A stretch of DNA of 9,359 nucleotides from Methanobrevibacter sp. (GCA_017652345.1 JAGCBE010000143.1:1-9359), one strand, 5' to 3'. Positions 1 to 7,238 are shown, numbered from the stretch's first letter. The notes: a model not told the origin generated them from the sequence alone. Translations and numbers: made by a program.

Positions 1-65
1 AAAATGAAATTGACAGTTAATATTGGAATAAAAAATTTAAAAAGATTTGTAAAAAAAAATAATGG

Positions 66-164
66 AAAATAATATAAAAATAAGAAAATTAGAAAAAATA
101 AGAAAAAATAAAAAAGTAAAAAATAGAAGAATAGAATTTATTTATAGAAATCAATCATTCTATT
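66..164 (-). terminator. 3' end of nucleoside kinase gene: hairpin plus T-rich tracts
   Basis: A perfect 8-bp inverted repeat, AATAGAAT (130-137) and ATTCTATT (157-164), encloses the stop codon of the kinase gene (138-140) in its 19-nt loop. Read on the minus strand it is followed by successive T runs down to about position 66. Archaeal RNA polymerase terminates at U-rich tracts, so the T runs are probably the active part. The weak AT stem may help or may be chance. Confidence 0.5.
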
Positions 165-1055
165 GTATGCTTCATCATAAGTAGGCATGTTTGTTTGGCA
201 TCCTTGCTTTTCAACAACAAATGATGAAACAGATGAAGCGAATTTAGCTGCTTCCTCTAATGTAGCTCCATAAATAAGCCTAGATACGAATCCTGCCTTA
301 TATGAGTCTCCTGCACCGGTAGGGTCTACTGCAGGCCTATAAATGGATTCAACTTCTATTTTACCTTCATCACTGTAGATAATACTTCCCTTATCACCAC
401 ATGTCTTCAAGACAATTTCCGGACCAAAATCCATCAATCCATTAATGTCCACATTTAATGACTCTTGAATTCTTTTGATTTCATGATGGTTTCCAAATAG
501 AATATTGACATTGGAGATGACTTCCTTCAATTTATTAGGACTATACAATCCAAGATCTTGTCCTGGATCAAAGGAAACCAATCTTTCCTCTTCCTTAGCA
601 ACAATTCCTACTTTGCAATTGAAGTGAGGGTCACCTGTTGCCAAATGAACTGCCTTGAATTCCCTTATCTTTTCTCTTGGAACCTCACTGTCATGGAACT
701 CTTTGCCGGCACCCATATAGAAGTAACTGATCTGGTCCTGATTATTGTTTGTCATGACAAATGCTGTTGGAGTGCTTTCCTCTTCAGATATGATTAAGGC
801 TTCAGTGTCCACACCTAATTTTAGCATATTCTTATGGTAATGAGAATCAATGAATTCACATCCGACAGCAGATATCAAACCAGTTTTCATTCCTAAAGTC
901 GCACCAATCATAGCACCATTAGCTGCAGCACCACCATTCAAGTTTTTCATTGTTTTCATGGGCGCTGAGTGATTGGCCATAGGAAACTCATCAACTGTGA
1001 TGATATAATCCAATGCAGTATGTCCCACTGCTAATAAATCTTTTTTTACACTCAA
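138..1055 (-). CDS. Archaeal nucleoside kinase, PfkB/ribokinase family (MJ0406-like)
   Basis: A 305-residue cytosolic kinase predicted to move the ATP gamma-phosphate to the 5'-hydroxyl of nucleosides for salvage. The PfkB fold is clear. The N-terminal substrate-binding signature is NGGAAAN (40-46), the middle carries ATGDPHFN (139-146) and SFDPGQDLG (161-169), and the C-terminal signature DPTGAGD (244-250) supplies the anion hole and the catalytic base D250. From memory, GHTALDY near the start, the SFDPGQDL block and the C-terminal SFVVE-KGCQTN-PT pattern match the Methanocaldococcus jannaschii broad-specificity nucleoside kinase MJ0406 much better than sugar kinases. Exact substrates cannot be read from sequence. 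The start is TTG at 1055, chosen because the family's conserved N-terminus begins there. A weak AAGGG lies 9 nt upstream. A second in-frame TTG lies 9 nt further upstream and a GTG lies at codon 10. The gene is divergent from the adhesin gene and appears monocistronic within this window. Confidence 0.9.
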   Translation of the reverse strand: MSVKKDLLAVGHTALDYIITVDEFPMANHSAPMKTMKNLNGGAAANGAMIGATLGMKTGLISAVGCEFIDSHYHKNMLKLGVDTEALIISEEESTPTAFVMTNNNQDQISYFYMGAGKEFHDSEVPREKIREFKAVHLATGDPHFNCKVGIVAKEEERLVSFDPGQDLGLYSPNKLKEVISNVNILFGNHHEIKRIQESLNVDINGLMDFGPEIVLKTCGDKGSIIYSDEGKIEVESIYRPAVDPTGAGDSYKAGFVSRLIYGATLEEAAKFASSVSSFVVEKQGCQTNMPTYDEAYNRMIDFYK

Positions 1056-1082
1056 ATAAATACAACCCTTTTCGCTCTTGTT

Positions 1083-1112
1083 TTTAACTGTTTAAACCGT
1101 TTTAACTGTTAA
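1083..1112. promoter_or_regulatory. Triple AAC-N-GTT element upstream of the nucleoside kinase
   Basis: Three short palindromes, AACTGTT, AACCGTT and AACTGTT, are centred at 1089, 1098 and 1107, exactly 9 bp apart. The middle one lies in a 16-bp near-palindrome (1086-1101, two mismatched positions) with core GTTTAAAC. The last lies in the perfect palindrome TTAACTGTTAA (1102-1112). The block begins 28 bp upstream of the kinase TTG start, so it overlaps the expected promoter or 5' leader. It looks like a cooperative operator for a DNA-binding protein. The binding protein is unknown, and the operator role is inferred from symmetry, spacing and position. Confidence 0.45.
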
Positions 1113-1544
1113 TAAAAAAATCAGTGAGAAAAGCATTAAAAACTTTATCAATGACTTTTTTAGATAAAATAAGATTAAATAAGATTATTTTTTAAAAAAT
1201 AAAGCCAAATTTCATCTTATTAATGAATTAAATAATATTTACTGATTTAAATTTAGAAAAAATTCTATCTTAAAATATTATTGAATTGAAAAATTTTTTT
1301 CTAAAATTAGTACAATATTATTTTAGACTTCCCAATATTTAATGATTTTTATTAACATGTGTTATGAAAATATTTCAATAAAATTTTCCATAAAATTGAA
1401 ACTAAAAATCACCAACAATTAAGTAATAAATATTTTATTTTAATAATAATTTTAACTTGCGATAGCATTTGAAAACTAATATTTTAAAAACATGAAAATA
1501 TGGCCCTAAAAAATTAACATCCTCTTCCCTATCATGACAACTTA
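1113..1544. other. Gene-free, AT-rich stretch between divergent genes
   Basis: No coding ORF, tRNA-like or C/D-box-like element was recognised in this stretch. It separates the kinase gene (minus) from the adhesin gene (plus). It contains a few weak inverted repeats, such as 1252-1264 with 1292-1305 and TTTCAAT (1373-1379) with ATTGAAA (1395-1401), and the direct repeat AATAAGATT near 1165-1185. In DNA this AT-rich, most short repeats are expected by chance. Confidence 0.6.
1252..1305. repeat. Imperfect inverted repeat in the divergent intergenic region
   Basis: TTTAGAAAAAATT (1252-1264) is the reverse complement of 1292-1305 except for one extra T in the right arm, giving a 13-bp stem around a 27-nt loop. 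It is not adjacent to a gene end, so it is not an obvious terminator. With only A/T runs and one G/C pair in the arms, it may be chance. Confidence 0.35.
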
Positions 1545-1590
1545 AAAAGAAAAATATATAAAAATCAAATTTTAAAATAAAAATTATATA
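1545..1590 (+). promoter_or_regulatory. TATA-box promoter(s) of the adhesin-like gene
   Basis: An A-rich stretch (1543-1554) resembling a BRE runs into TATATAAAAA (1555-1564), a good match to the methanogen TATA box. Transcription would be expected to start about 25 nt downstream, near 1584. A second candidate, TATATA (1585-1590), would place the start near 1611, just before the first candidate start codons. The assignment rests on motif and distance only. Confidence 0.5.
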
Positions 1591-1614
1591 CGAAATGAAT
1601 ATAATTTTAGTTTG

Positions 1615-1693
1615 ATGTTGAAATTTATAAAATGGGGGCTAAATTATTAGTAGAAAAAGTAATATAAAATCTATTTTAATCCTATTTACAGTT
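1615..1693 (+). other. Anomalous start region of the adhesin-like gene (signal peptide without a standard start codon)
   Basis: The adhesin frame is open from 1643 and encodes a convincing secretion signal: a basic n-region (SRKSNIK), a hydrophobic core, and a cleavage-like SSISA before VELS. It has no ATG, GTG or TTG upstream of the ATG at 1694, which lies in the middle of the hydrophobic core. ATT codons stand at 1643 and 1646. GGGGG (1634-1638) can pair with the CCUCC of an archaeal 16S 3' end (one G-U) and lies 7 nt before 1646. Two ATGs in other frames lie upstream: 1632 (joined to the signal peptide if one A is added in the A5 run 1654-1658) and 1615 (joined by loss of one base near 1643-1648). 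Confidence 0.55.
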
Positions 1694-4090
1694 ATGTGTA
1701 TAGTATTTAGTTTATTAAGCTCTATTAGTGCAGTAGAACTGTCTGATAATGATATTATCCAAAATAATGATGATAATATTATAAATACTATCGAATTAGA
1801 TGAAGAAAATGAAAATATGGAAATAATTAGCATGAATTCAGAAAATGCTTTAGAAGAAAGCTCTGAAAATCAGCTAAAAGATGCGAATACAAATACAATT
1901 TACATATCAGCATCAGGTGATGATCTAACTGGGGATGGAAGTAAGGATAACCCTTATAAAACAGTAAAGCAAGGAATAGAAAATTCCAATAATCAATCTA
2001 TAATCTACTTATCAGAAGGAAACTTTGATGCCCAAAACATTTCAATAGATAAGACCTTAACTATCGAAGGCGTAAAAAACAAAACAGTTATCGATGCAAA
2101 TCATATTTCCAGAATATTTTTCATGACCTCTGATGCAAAATTAACATTAATCAGACTCACTTTAATAAATGGGAACATGAGCAACAATGAAACTGGACTT
2201 GGAGGATCCATTTACAACGATGGAGGAGAATTAACATTAATCAATTGTACAATAAAAGACTCTTATTCTGGTTTAAATGGTGGAGCAATCTATAACAACA
2301 TGGGAAAATTAAGCTTAATTGAATCCGATATCATCAATAACACTGCAGTCCAATATGGAGGAGCAATATATTCTGCAGGCATAACAAACATTGAAAATTC
2401 CTATTTTACTGAAAACCACATTACTGCTGAAAAAGGAGTAGGGGGAGCTATTGCATGTGGAGGAATCGCTTCTATAAGCAACACTCTATTCTTAAAGAAC
2501 TATGCAATATATTCCGCAGGAGCAATACTCAATTTAGCAAATGCAACTTTAAACAACTGCAGTTTCATAAATCAGACCACAGAATATACTGGAGGGGCAA
2601 TCAGCAATCATAATTATATGGTCATCAACAACAGCATATTCAGTGGAGGGTACTCAAGATTTTATGCAGCTGCCATCCTTGCACCTCCAAGTGGGCAGCA
2701 TGTTGTAACAGAAGTGTATAACACCATCTTCGAAAAGAACTACGTAGGAGCTCACGGTGCAGTATCAAACAATTTCAAGGATACTGAACTTAAAATGGAA
2801 AACTGCGCTATTGTTGGAAATTATATTCTATTAGAGCAAGGTGGAAAAATCTACGGGGATATTGCTTTAGATGATAATGCAAGTACTCTTTACTGCTGGT
2901 GGGGTCAAAATGAAATAAGCCCATACTACTATTCCCCACATAGTGAAACCTATGAATCCTGGAAAATAAATGCAAGCAAATGGTTAGTGATGGAATTTAC
3001 ATCAAGCAATGAAATAATTAAACAAGATGTAAACAATGTATTGAACGTTAACATAAAACATTACTTTGACAACGAAACCAAAGAGATATATGATTACGAT
3101 GAAGACATTAACTTGCCTTTAACCGTTAAATTTTATACAAACACTGGACAAACAATAGCTGAAGTTGAATTGGTAAATGGTAGTGCAAGCATAAATTACA
3201 TTCCAGCAAACAATGTGAAAACCGTTTATGCAAAATTAAGCAATCAAACAATTGAAATAAGTGTTAAGCAAAAAAATGAATCTAAACTTATTGCAAGCGA
3301 TTTAAGCAAATACTATAAAGAAAATAAGGATTTGGAAATTAAATTAACTGACAATGACAATAATCCTCTTTATAATAAAACCGTTAAAATCCTGTTAAAT
3401 GGAAAGGAATACAATTTAGCAACAAACAATAATGGAATTGTAAAGGTGCCTTTGGATTTGAATATAGGAACTTACACCGCAAAAATAAGTTTTGATGATG
3501 AGGAATACAGAAATCAGAACAAAAACGTTAAAATAACTGTTTTGAAAAATAAAACATCCATCAAAGCATCTAACCTAGTGAAATACTACAAAAATTCCAC
3601 TAAATTAAGTGTAAAATTATTGGACAACAATAAAAAGCCATTAAAATCCAAAACAGTGAAAATAAGAATAGCTGGCAAAACCTATTCAAAAACAACTAAT
3701 AGCAAAGGCATTGCAACATTTGCCATTAATCAAAAAGTAGGGACTTACAGTGTAAAAATTTCATTTAATGGAGATAAAACTTATCAAAGTTCTTCTAAAA
3801 CCATTAAAGTCTATGTAAAATCTGCAAAATTAACAACTAAAACTAAAAAGATCCATAGAAAATCCTATTTTGTAGCTACACTTAAAGACAAAAATGGAAA
3901 AGCGATCAAGAAAACAAAAGTTAAATTTAAATTAAATGGAAAAACATACACCAGAACTACAAACAATAAAGGAATTGCTAAGCTTAAGATAACTGTAAAA
4001 ATAGGAACCTATAAAATCAAAACCAGTTTCAAGTCAACCAAGATTTATGGAGCAACTGTTTTTACAAATAAAATTAAAGTGCTTAGATAA
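1646..4090 (+). CDS. Adhesin-like secreted protein: beta-helix domain plus Ig-like repeats
   Basis: A large surface or secreted protein, probably for attachment to cells or substrate; the ligand is unknown. Numbering here is from the Met at 1694 (798 residues). The signal peptide is truncated in that version, and the frame upstream to 1646 (non-standard ATT) restores it. Residues about 14-67 form an acidic, Asn/Asp/Glu-rich linker. Residues about 69-425 look like a right-handed parallel beta-helix: an opening block YISASGDDLTGDGSKDNPY and then at least six GGAI-type turns (GGSIYN, GGAIYN, GGAIYS, GGAIAC, GGAISN, HGAVSN) from about 170 to 360. An Ig-like stretch (about 431-528) is followed by three repeats of about 90 residues (529-618, 619-709, 710-798). 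Each repeat has the pattern L-D/N-N-KxxxKTVK-G-TY-TTN-KGIA-GTY-KISF. The last repeat is strikingly basic (24 Lys, 3 Arg, 1 Asp). I see no C-terminal membrane helix, sorting motif or pseudomurein-binding repeat. This architecture is typical of Methanobrevibacter adhesin-like proteins. The gene is probably monocistronic, with its own TATA box and hairpin terminator. Confidence 0.85.
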   Translation: MSRKSNIKSILILFTVMCIVFSLLSSISAVELSDNDIIQNNDDNIINTIELDEENENMEIISMNSENALEESSENQLKDANTNTIYISASGDDLTGDGSKDNPYKTVKQGIENSNNQSIIYLSEGNFDAQNISIDKTLTIEGVKNKTVIDANHISRIFFMTSDAKLTLIRLTLINGNMSNNETGLGGSIYNDGGELTLINCTIKDSYSGLNGGAIYNNMGKLSLIESDIINNTAVQYGGAIYSAGITNIENSYFTENHITAEKGVGGAIACGGIASISNTLFLKNYAIYSAGAILNLANATLNNCSFINQTTEYTGGAISNHNYMVINNSIFSGGYSRFYAAAILAPPSGQHVVTEVYNTIFEKNYVGAHGAVSNNFKDTELKMENCAIVGNYILLEQGGKIYGDIALDDNASTLYCWWGQNEISPYYYSPHSETYESWKINASKWLVMEFTSSNEIIKQDVNNVLNVNIKHYFDNETKEIYDYDEDINLPLTVKFYTNTGQTIAEVELVNGSASINYIPANNVKTVYAKLSNQTIEISVKQKNESKLIASDLSKYYKENKDLEIKLTDNDNNPLYNKTVKILLNGKEYNLATNNNGIVKVPLDLNIGTYTAKISFDDEEYRNQNKNVKITVLKNKTSIKASNLVKYYKNSTKLSVKLLDNNKKPLKSKTVKIRIAGKTYSKTTNSKGIATFAINQKVGTYSVKISFNGDKTYQSSSKTIKVYVKSAKLTTKTKKIHRKSYFVATLKDKNGKAIKKTKVKFKLNGKTYTRTTNNKGIAKLKITVKIGTYKIKTSFKSTKIYGATVFTNKIKVLR

Positions 4091-4098
4091 ATGAATTA

Positions 4099-4136
4099 GA
4101 TAAATGAATAGGAAACTATTCATTTATCCTTTTTTT
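4099..4136 (+). terminator. Terminator of the adhesin-like gene (13-bp stem, GAAA loop, T7)
   Basis: GATAAATGAATAG (4099-4111) pairs perfectly with 4116-4128 around a GAAA tetraloop. One C and seven T residues (4130-4136) follow. It begins 8 nt after the stop codon. The form is that of a bacterial intrinsic terminator. The left arm is a second copy of a 12-nt sequence (4085-4096) that spans the stop codon, so an alternative pairing is possible. Confidence 0.75.
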
Positions 4137-4225
4137 AAAAAATTAGAAAATGTTTAATAAATACTATAAAAATTTTTCAAAATCCTAAAATCATTAAGGA
4201 AAGACTATTAAAAAAATAAAAAAAT

Positions 4226-4244
4226 TTTTAAATATAATTATACT
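4226..4244 (+). promoter_or_regulatory. Possible TATA promoter of the coiled-coil gene
   Basis: An A-rich run leads into TTTTTAAATATAATTATAC, which resembles a BRE/TATA pair. It would start transcription near 4260 and leave a leader of about 165 nt. A second TATA-like stretch, TATTTAAAAA (4361-4370), lies much closer to the start codon and would give a leader of about 35 nt. I cannot choose between them. Apart from these, the gap 4137-4425 shows only a 13-codon ORF (4309-4350) that I do not regard as a gene. Confidence 0.35.
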
Positions 4245-4425
4245 AATTACTATTATAGGAACTTTTTTTTAAAATTTTCTAATAACATATTTAGCTGTTG
4301 ATTAATTAATGGTTAAATTTGAGTGTAAACATATTATGAGAAAAAATTAATAGTTGTCTGGTATTTAAAAATGAAATATCAATGATGCTTCAAAAATAAA
4401 TTCTGGATAATTAAAAGGTAACGAG

Positions 4426-5256
4426 ATGGTGGTTTTTATTTCCGAAGAAGAAATTGAAACTTTAAAAGAAAGATTAGCTAAGAAAGATGATAAACTTAAA
4501 AATCAGGCAAGCGAATTGAATCATTTAACAAATGAAGTCATTCCTGAATTGAAAAAGCAGAACAAGGAACTAAAGATAGTTAAAAAGGAACTTAGTGAAG
4601 CATTGGAAACCAGTACAAAAAAATATTTTGACCAATTGGAAATCAATGCAGATTTAAGTGAAAGCGTTGCTAAAAAAGGTGCAGGTCTTCAATTAGCTAA
4701 AGTCAGATTGGAAGAAATTGAAAAGCTAGTGGTTGAACTTGAAGCAAAAGCTAATGAAAAAGAGGCAGAAATTGCATCTACAGAAGACTTGTCTGAAGAG
4801 GAAAAATCAATAGTTGACAAGCTAAACAATAAGATCAATAAATTGAACAAAGAGTTGGAAGCAAAAGACAGAGTTATTGACAATAAGGAAAAGGAAATCG
4901 TAAGAAAACAAAACCAGTTAAAAGACAAAAACTCTGAAATCGCTGACTTGAAAGAGAATCTAATTCCTAAACTCAAAGCTGAAACTGCTGAAGTCAATGC
5001 TAAATTGAAAGCTAGAGAAGCAGAACATGAAGCTGAAAATGCAGGAATTGGAGGAACAATTGCTAAATTAGAAGCGGAAATTAAAGACCTAAACGAAAAA
5101 TTAGATAACAAACAGAGAGATTACAACAAGTTAAGCACTGCAATGAATGCAAAAGACAAGACTATTAACTCTCTCAAAAACAAAAACCAGCAATTATCTG
5201 AACAGCTTAAAGGCCAAGATAACAAAGGATTCTTTAGCAAAATCAGAGGCAGATAA
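4426..5256 (+). CDS. Coiled-coil protein of unknown function
   Basis: 276 residues, almost entirely Glu/Lys/Leu/Asn-rich heptad-like sequence, with no signal peptide, membrane helix, Cys or recognisable enzymatic motif. It is probably a cytosolic, elongated coiled-coil. Two prolines, P40 and P181, sit in matching contexts: residues 18-43 align with 159-184 without gaps (10 of 26 identical, with S-E, L, I-P and L-K shared), which suggests an internal duplication. A short Gly break (GAG at about 86-88) and GIGG (about 207-210) may be hinges. The C-terminus DNKGFFSKIRGR is different in character, being basic with two aromatics, and could be a docking or membrane-contact tail. The ATG at 4426 is the first start in frame; GGTAA 9 nt upstream is a modest ribosome site. 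It lies alone between the adhesin gene and convergent lysS, so context gives no clue to its role. SMC-like similarity would be expected merely from composition. Confidence 0.8.
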   Translation: MVVFISEEEIETLKERLAKKDDKLKNQASELNHLTNEVIPELKKQNKELKIVKKELSEALETSTKKYFDQLEINADLSESVAKKGAGLQLAKVRLEEIEKLVVELEAKANEKEAEIASTEDLSEEEKSIVDKLNNKINKLNKELEAKDRVIDNKEKEIVRKQNQLKDKNSEIADLKENLIPKLKAETAEVNAKLKAREAEHEAENAGIGGTIAKLEAEIKDLNEKLDNKQRDYNKLSTAMNAKDKTINSLKNKNQQLSEQLKGQDNKGFFSKIRGR

Positions 5257-5264
5257 TTGTTTTA

Positions 5265-5307
5265 GATTAATTAATTTTTATTAATTAATCACTTTTTCTT
5301 TTTTTTT
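5265..5307 (+). terminator. Terminator of the coiled-coil gene (10-bp stem, T5-C-T9)
   Basis: GATTAATTAA (5265-5274) pairs perfectly with TTAATTAATC (5281-5290) around a 6-nt loop, starting 8 nt after the stop codon. It is followed by T5, C and T9 (5293-5307). The T tract alone would be a good archaeal terminator. Confidence 0.7.
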
Positions 5308-5411
5308 ACAAATTTATTCACATAAGTTACTTTCAGAACAATCTAATTTTAAAAAATAAAGTTTCAGTATTAACGAACAGATAATTGATTAACACTTTAA
5401 AAATATTGAAA

Positions 5412-5480
5412 AATTAATAAAAAAATAGAAAAATAAGAAAAATAGTGAATAGTTAGAGTAAATAATTACTCCCAACTACT
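5412..5480 (-). terminator. lysS: lysS terminator: hairpin followed by repeated T tracts
   Basis: On the plus strand GAGTAA (5456-5461) and TTACTC (5466-5471) form a 6-bp stem with an ATAA loop. It is extended by TAGTT (5450-5454) and AACTA (5474-5478) across a small internal loop. On the minus strand, the direction of lysS, it is followed by several T5-T7 runs down to about 5412. These would stop transcription coming out of lysS before it meets the convergent coiled-coil gene. Confidence 0.55.
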
Positions 5481-5495
5481 AGAAAAAATTTTGGT

Positions 5496-5551
5496 CCAGG
5501 TTTTGCAGGCCGAAGGCCTGGAAAAGCTGGGTTAAGCTTCTTGTCTTAACC
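5496..5551 (-). terminator. lysS: Two adjoining hairpins at the lysS stop codon, one GC-rich
   Basis: GGTTAAG (5530-5536) and CTTAACC (5545-5551) form a 7-bp stem whose arm contains the lysS stop codon. Directly after it, 5496-5530 folds into a longer hairpin: outer CCAG/CTGG, four T-A pairs, and a perfect inner CAGGCC/GGCCTG stem with a 3-nt loop, separated by two single mismatches. On the minus strand a run of six T (5484-5489 region) follows. This is by far the most GC-rich intergenic spot in the window. It is probably part of the lysS terminator or a transcript-end stabiliser. Confidence 0.55.
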
Positions 5552-7118
5552 TTTTAACTACAAAGTCCTTATCTAAAGAGAGTAAGAATGAAGCTGCTCT
5601 TGGTCCTTGTTTTTGACCAAGAATCATTTTATAAATAGCTTGGAAAGCCTTTTGTGGTTTTAATCCATGGCTTTCTAAAACTTCATACATAGCATCATGC
5701 AATTCTTCAGCAGATGAGAACTCTTTTTCTTCCATTAAATCTGCAAGGTCTTTCAAGAATGCAATTTGATCATCTGGAAGAGGCAATTTTGGAATTGAGT
5801 CGTATTGAACTTGGAACTTGACGAATTTAGGAGCATATTTGTCTAACCAAGCGATTACATTATCAACTCTTTCTTCATATTGAGCCAATTCAAGTTCGGT
5901 TAAGTCACAGAAGTCCTTATCCTTAAAGCTTTTAGTTAATTGGGAATTCTTTTTCAAAATGCCAAAGATTCTTTCAAGGTCTTTTTCTCCAACAATTTGA
6001 TAAGCATTTACCAAGAATCTGAAAGGAGGTCTGAATGGTAAAGGAGCATCTGCCTTGATTTGAGCATTTTTATAAATGCTTTTGAATTTTCTTCCTTCTT
6101 TTTCAGATGGGGCTTCTTCCTCACCGTAGAATACTCTTTCAACCTTATCAAAGGTGTCCATAAAGTCTAACCATGGCATTTTTGGAGAGAAGTCTTTGGA
6201 TTTCATTGGTTTGCTTCTGAATAAGTAATAGTTAAGACTTTCTGCAGGTCCGATTTCCAACCATTGTTCTGGAGTGAAGAAAACACCATGAGATTTACTC
6301 ATTGCTTCACCATCCAATGTAATCCATTCGTATGGAACTGGATATGGTGCTGGGTAATCAAAGATCTCTTCAGATATTACGCTACTTACATCGTAAGATC
6401 CACCAGCTGCTGCATGGTCTTTTCCAAATGGTTCACAAGTGGTTCCAAAGATTTTCCATCTTGCTGCCCATTCAACTCTCCAGGTAAGTTTACCGTTACC
6501 TGATTTGATATCCATCTCACCATCGTGGCCACATTCACATCTGTATTTTACAATGTCACCGTCGAAGTCATATGCTTCAGTGGTGTTTACTCTTCCACAT
6601 TTTTCACAGATTGGGTTGTATGGCAACCAGTGGTCTGCCAATGGCTCTCTTCTGTATTGGTCAAAAATGGCTTTGATTTCATTGTGCTTTTCAAGGGAGA
6701 CTCTGATTGATTCAAGATAAGATCCATCCTTATACATTTCAAAACCAGATTTAGGAATTATTTCAATACCATAAGCATCAAGAACTTTGAATAAAGGTTT
6801 TTCAAAGTGTTCTACAAAGTTTTTACAGCATCCTTCAGGACATGGAATCATAGAGTATGGCATACCAAGGTATTGGTCATAAGATTCAGGAAGTGGGAAA
6901 GGAACTTTTCTAAGTGGGTCATGGTCATCTGCAATCCAGATGGTTTCTGCATCATTTCCCAATTCACGCAATGCTTTTCCGATAGCATTTGCAATGAATA
7001 CGTCACAAGAATTTCCAATATGTATAGAACCTGATATAGATGTACCACTTGCTATGACATGTTTTTCTACATCCATTTCATTTAATTCATCAGCGATTCT
7101 TTCAATCCAATGTTTCAT
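5532..7118 (-). CDS. lysS: Lysyl-tRNA synthetase, class I
   Basis: Charges tRNA-Lys with lysine using ATP. This is the class I form found in many archaea and some bacteria, unrelated to the class II enzyme. 528 residues, close to the usual family size. The Rossmann catalytic domain carries HIGN at 33-36 (HIGH motif) and AMSKS at 272-276 (KMSKS motif). An insertion with C171, C174, C194 and C196 looks like a zinc site, with a further C93/C97/C98 cluster earlier. The C-terminal half, from about 320, is the helical anticodon-binding part and ends in KRLRQEA. The ATG at 7118 is well supported: GGTGA lies 4 nt upstream and the N-terminus ([11 protein letters not shown]) is family-like. It lies downstream of nrdD on the same strand, but a gap of about 400 bp with terminator-like hairpins and its own TATA box argues for separate transcription. 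Confidence 0.97.
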   Translation of the reverse strand: MKHWIERIADELNEMDVEKHVIASGTSISGSIHIGNSCDVFIANAIGKALRELGNDAETIWIADDHDPLRKVPFPLPESYDQYLGMPYSMIPCPEGCCKNFVEHFEKPLFKVLDAYGIEIIPKSGFEMYKDGSYLESIRVSLEKHNEIKAIFDQYRREPLADHWLPYNPICEKCGRVNTTEAYDFDGDIVKYRCECGHDGEMDIKSGNGKLTWRVEWAARWKIFGTTCEPFGKDHAAAGGSYDVSSVISEEIFDYPAPYPVPYEWITLDGEAMSKSHGVFFTPEQWLEIGPAESLNYYLFRSKPMKSKDFSPKMPWLDFMDTFDKVERVFYGEEEAPSEKEGRKFKSIYKNAQIKADAPLPFRPPFRFLVNAYQIVGEKDLERIFGILKKNSQLTKSFKDKDFCDLTELELAQYEERVDNVIAWLDKYAPKFVKFQVQYDSIPKLPLPDDQIAFLKDLADLMEEKEFSSAEELHDAMYEVLESHGLKPQKAFQAIYKMILGQKQGPRAASFLLSLDKDFVVKRLRQEA

Positions 7119-7122
7119 TGTT

Positions 7123-7127
7123 TCACC
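7123..7127 (-). promoter_or_regulatory. lysS: lysS ribosome binding site
   Basis: GGTGA on the minus strand, complementary to the archaeal 16S rRNA 3' end, lies 4 nt before the ATG at 7118. It is the clearest Shine-Dalgarno site in the window and fixes the lysS start. Confidence 0.75.
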
Positions 7128-7175
7128 ATAATAATTATAAAAGCTGCTTTCAATTTAATGTGTTTAATATTCCAA

Positions 7176-7185
7176 ACTATATATG
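7176..7185 (-). promoter_or_regulatory. lysS: Likely TATA box of lysS
   Basis: The minus strand reads CATATATAGT here, about 60 nt upstream of the lysS ATG. Initiation about 25 nt downstream, near 7155, would give a leader of about 35-40 nt that includes the GGTGA site. It is the best-placed TATA element. Other TATA-like sequences further upstream (7290-7310) cannot be excluded in this AT-rich gap. Confidence 0.5.
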
Positions 7186-7238
7186 AAAGCAATAATGAAG
7201 TAATAAATTAATATAAATTCGATACTATTGATAATAAA

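Noticed and set aside
558..797. 79-codon ORF antisense to the nucleoside kinase
   Set aside because: Lies entirely over a strongly supported PfkB-family gene and resembles no protein that I know.
1639..1833. 64-codon minus-strand ORF over the adhesin start
   Set aside because: Hydrophobic product is the complement of the acidic linker and signal peptide region; no ribosome site.
4309..4350. 13-codon ORF in the gap before the coiled-coil gene, as a leader peptide
   Set aside because: No ribosome site, no attenuator-like structure after it, and such ORFs are common by chance.
4371..4415. Possible C/D-box small RNA (AATGATG near 4381)
   Set aside because: No matching D box (CTGA) or C'/D' pair at the right distance.
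4689..5111. 140-codon ORF antisense to the coiled-coil gene
   Set aside because: Its Ser/Leu/Phe-rich low-complexity product is what the complement of a Glu/Lys-rich coiled-coil gene produces; it has no domain or start signal.
6264..7131. Several plus-strand ORFs over lysS
   Set aside because: Shadows of a well-conserved gene on the other strand; no recognisable product.
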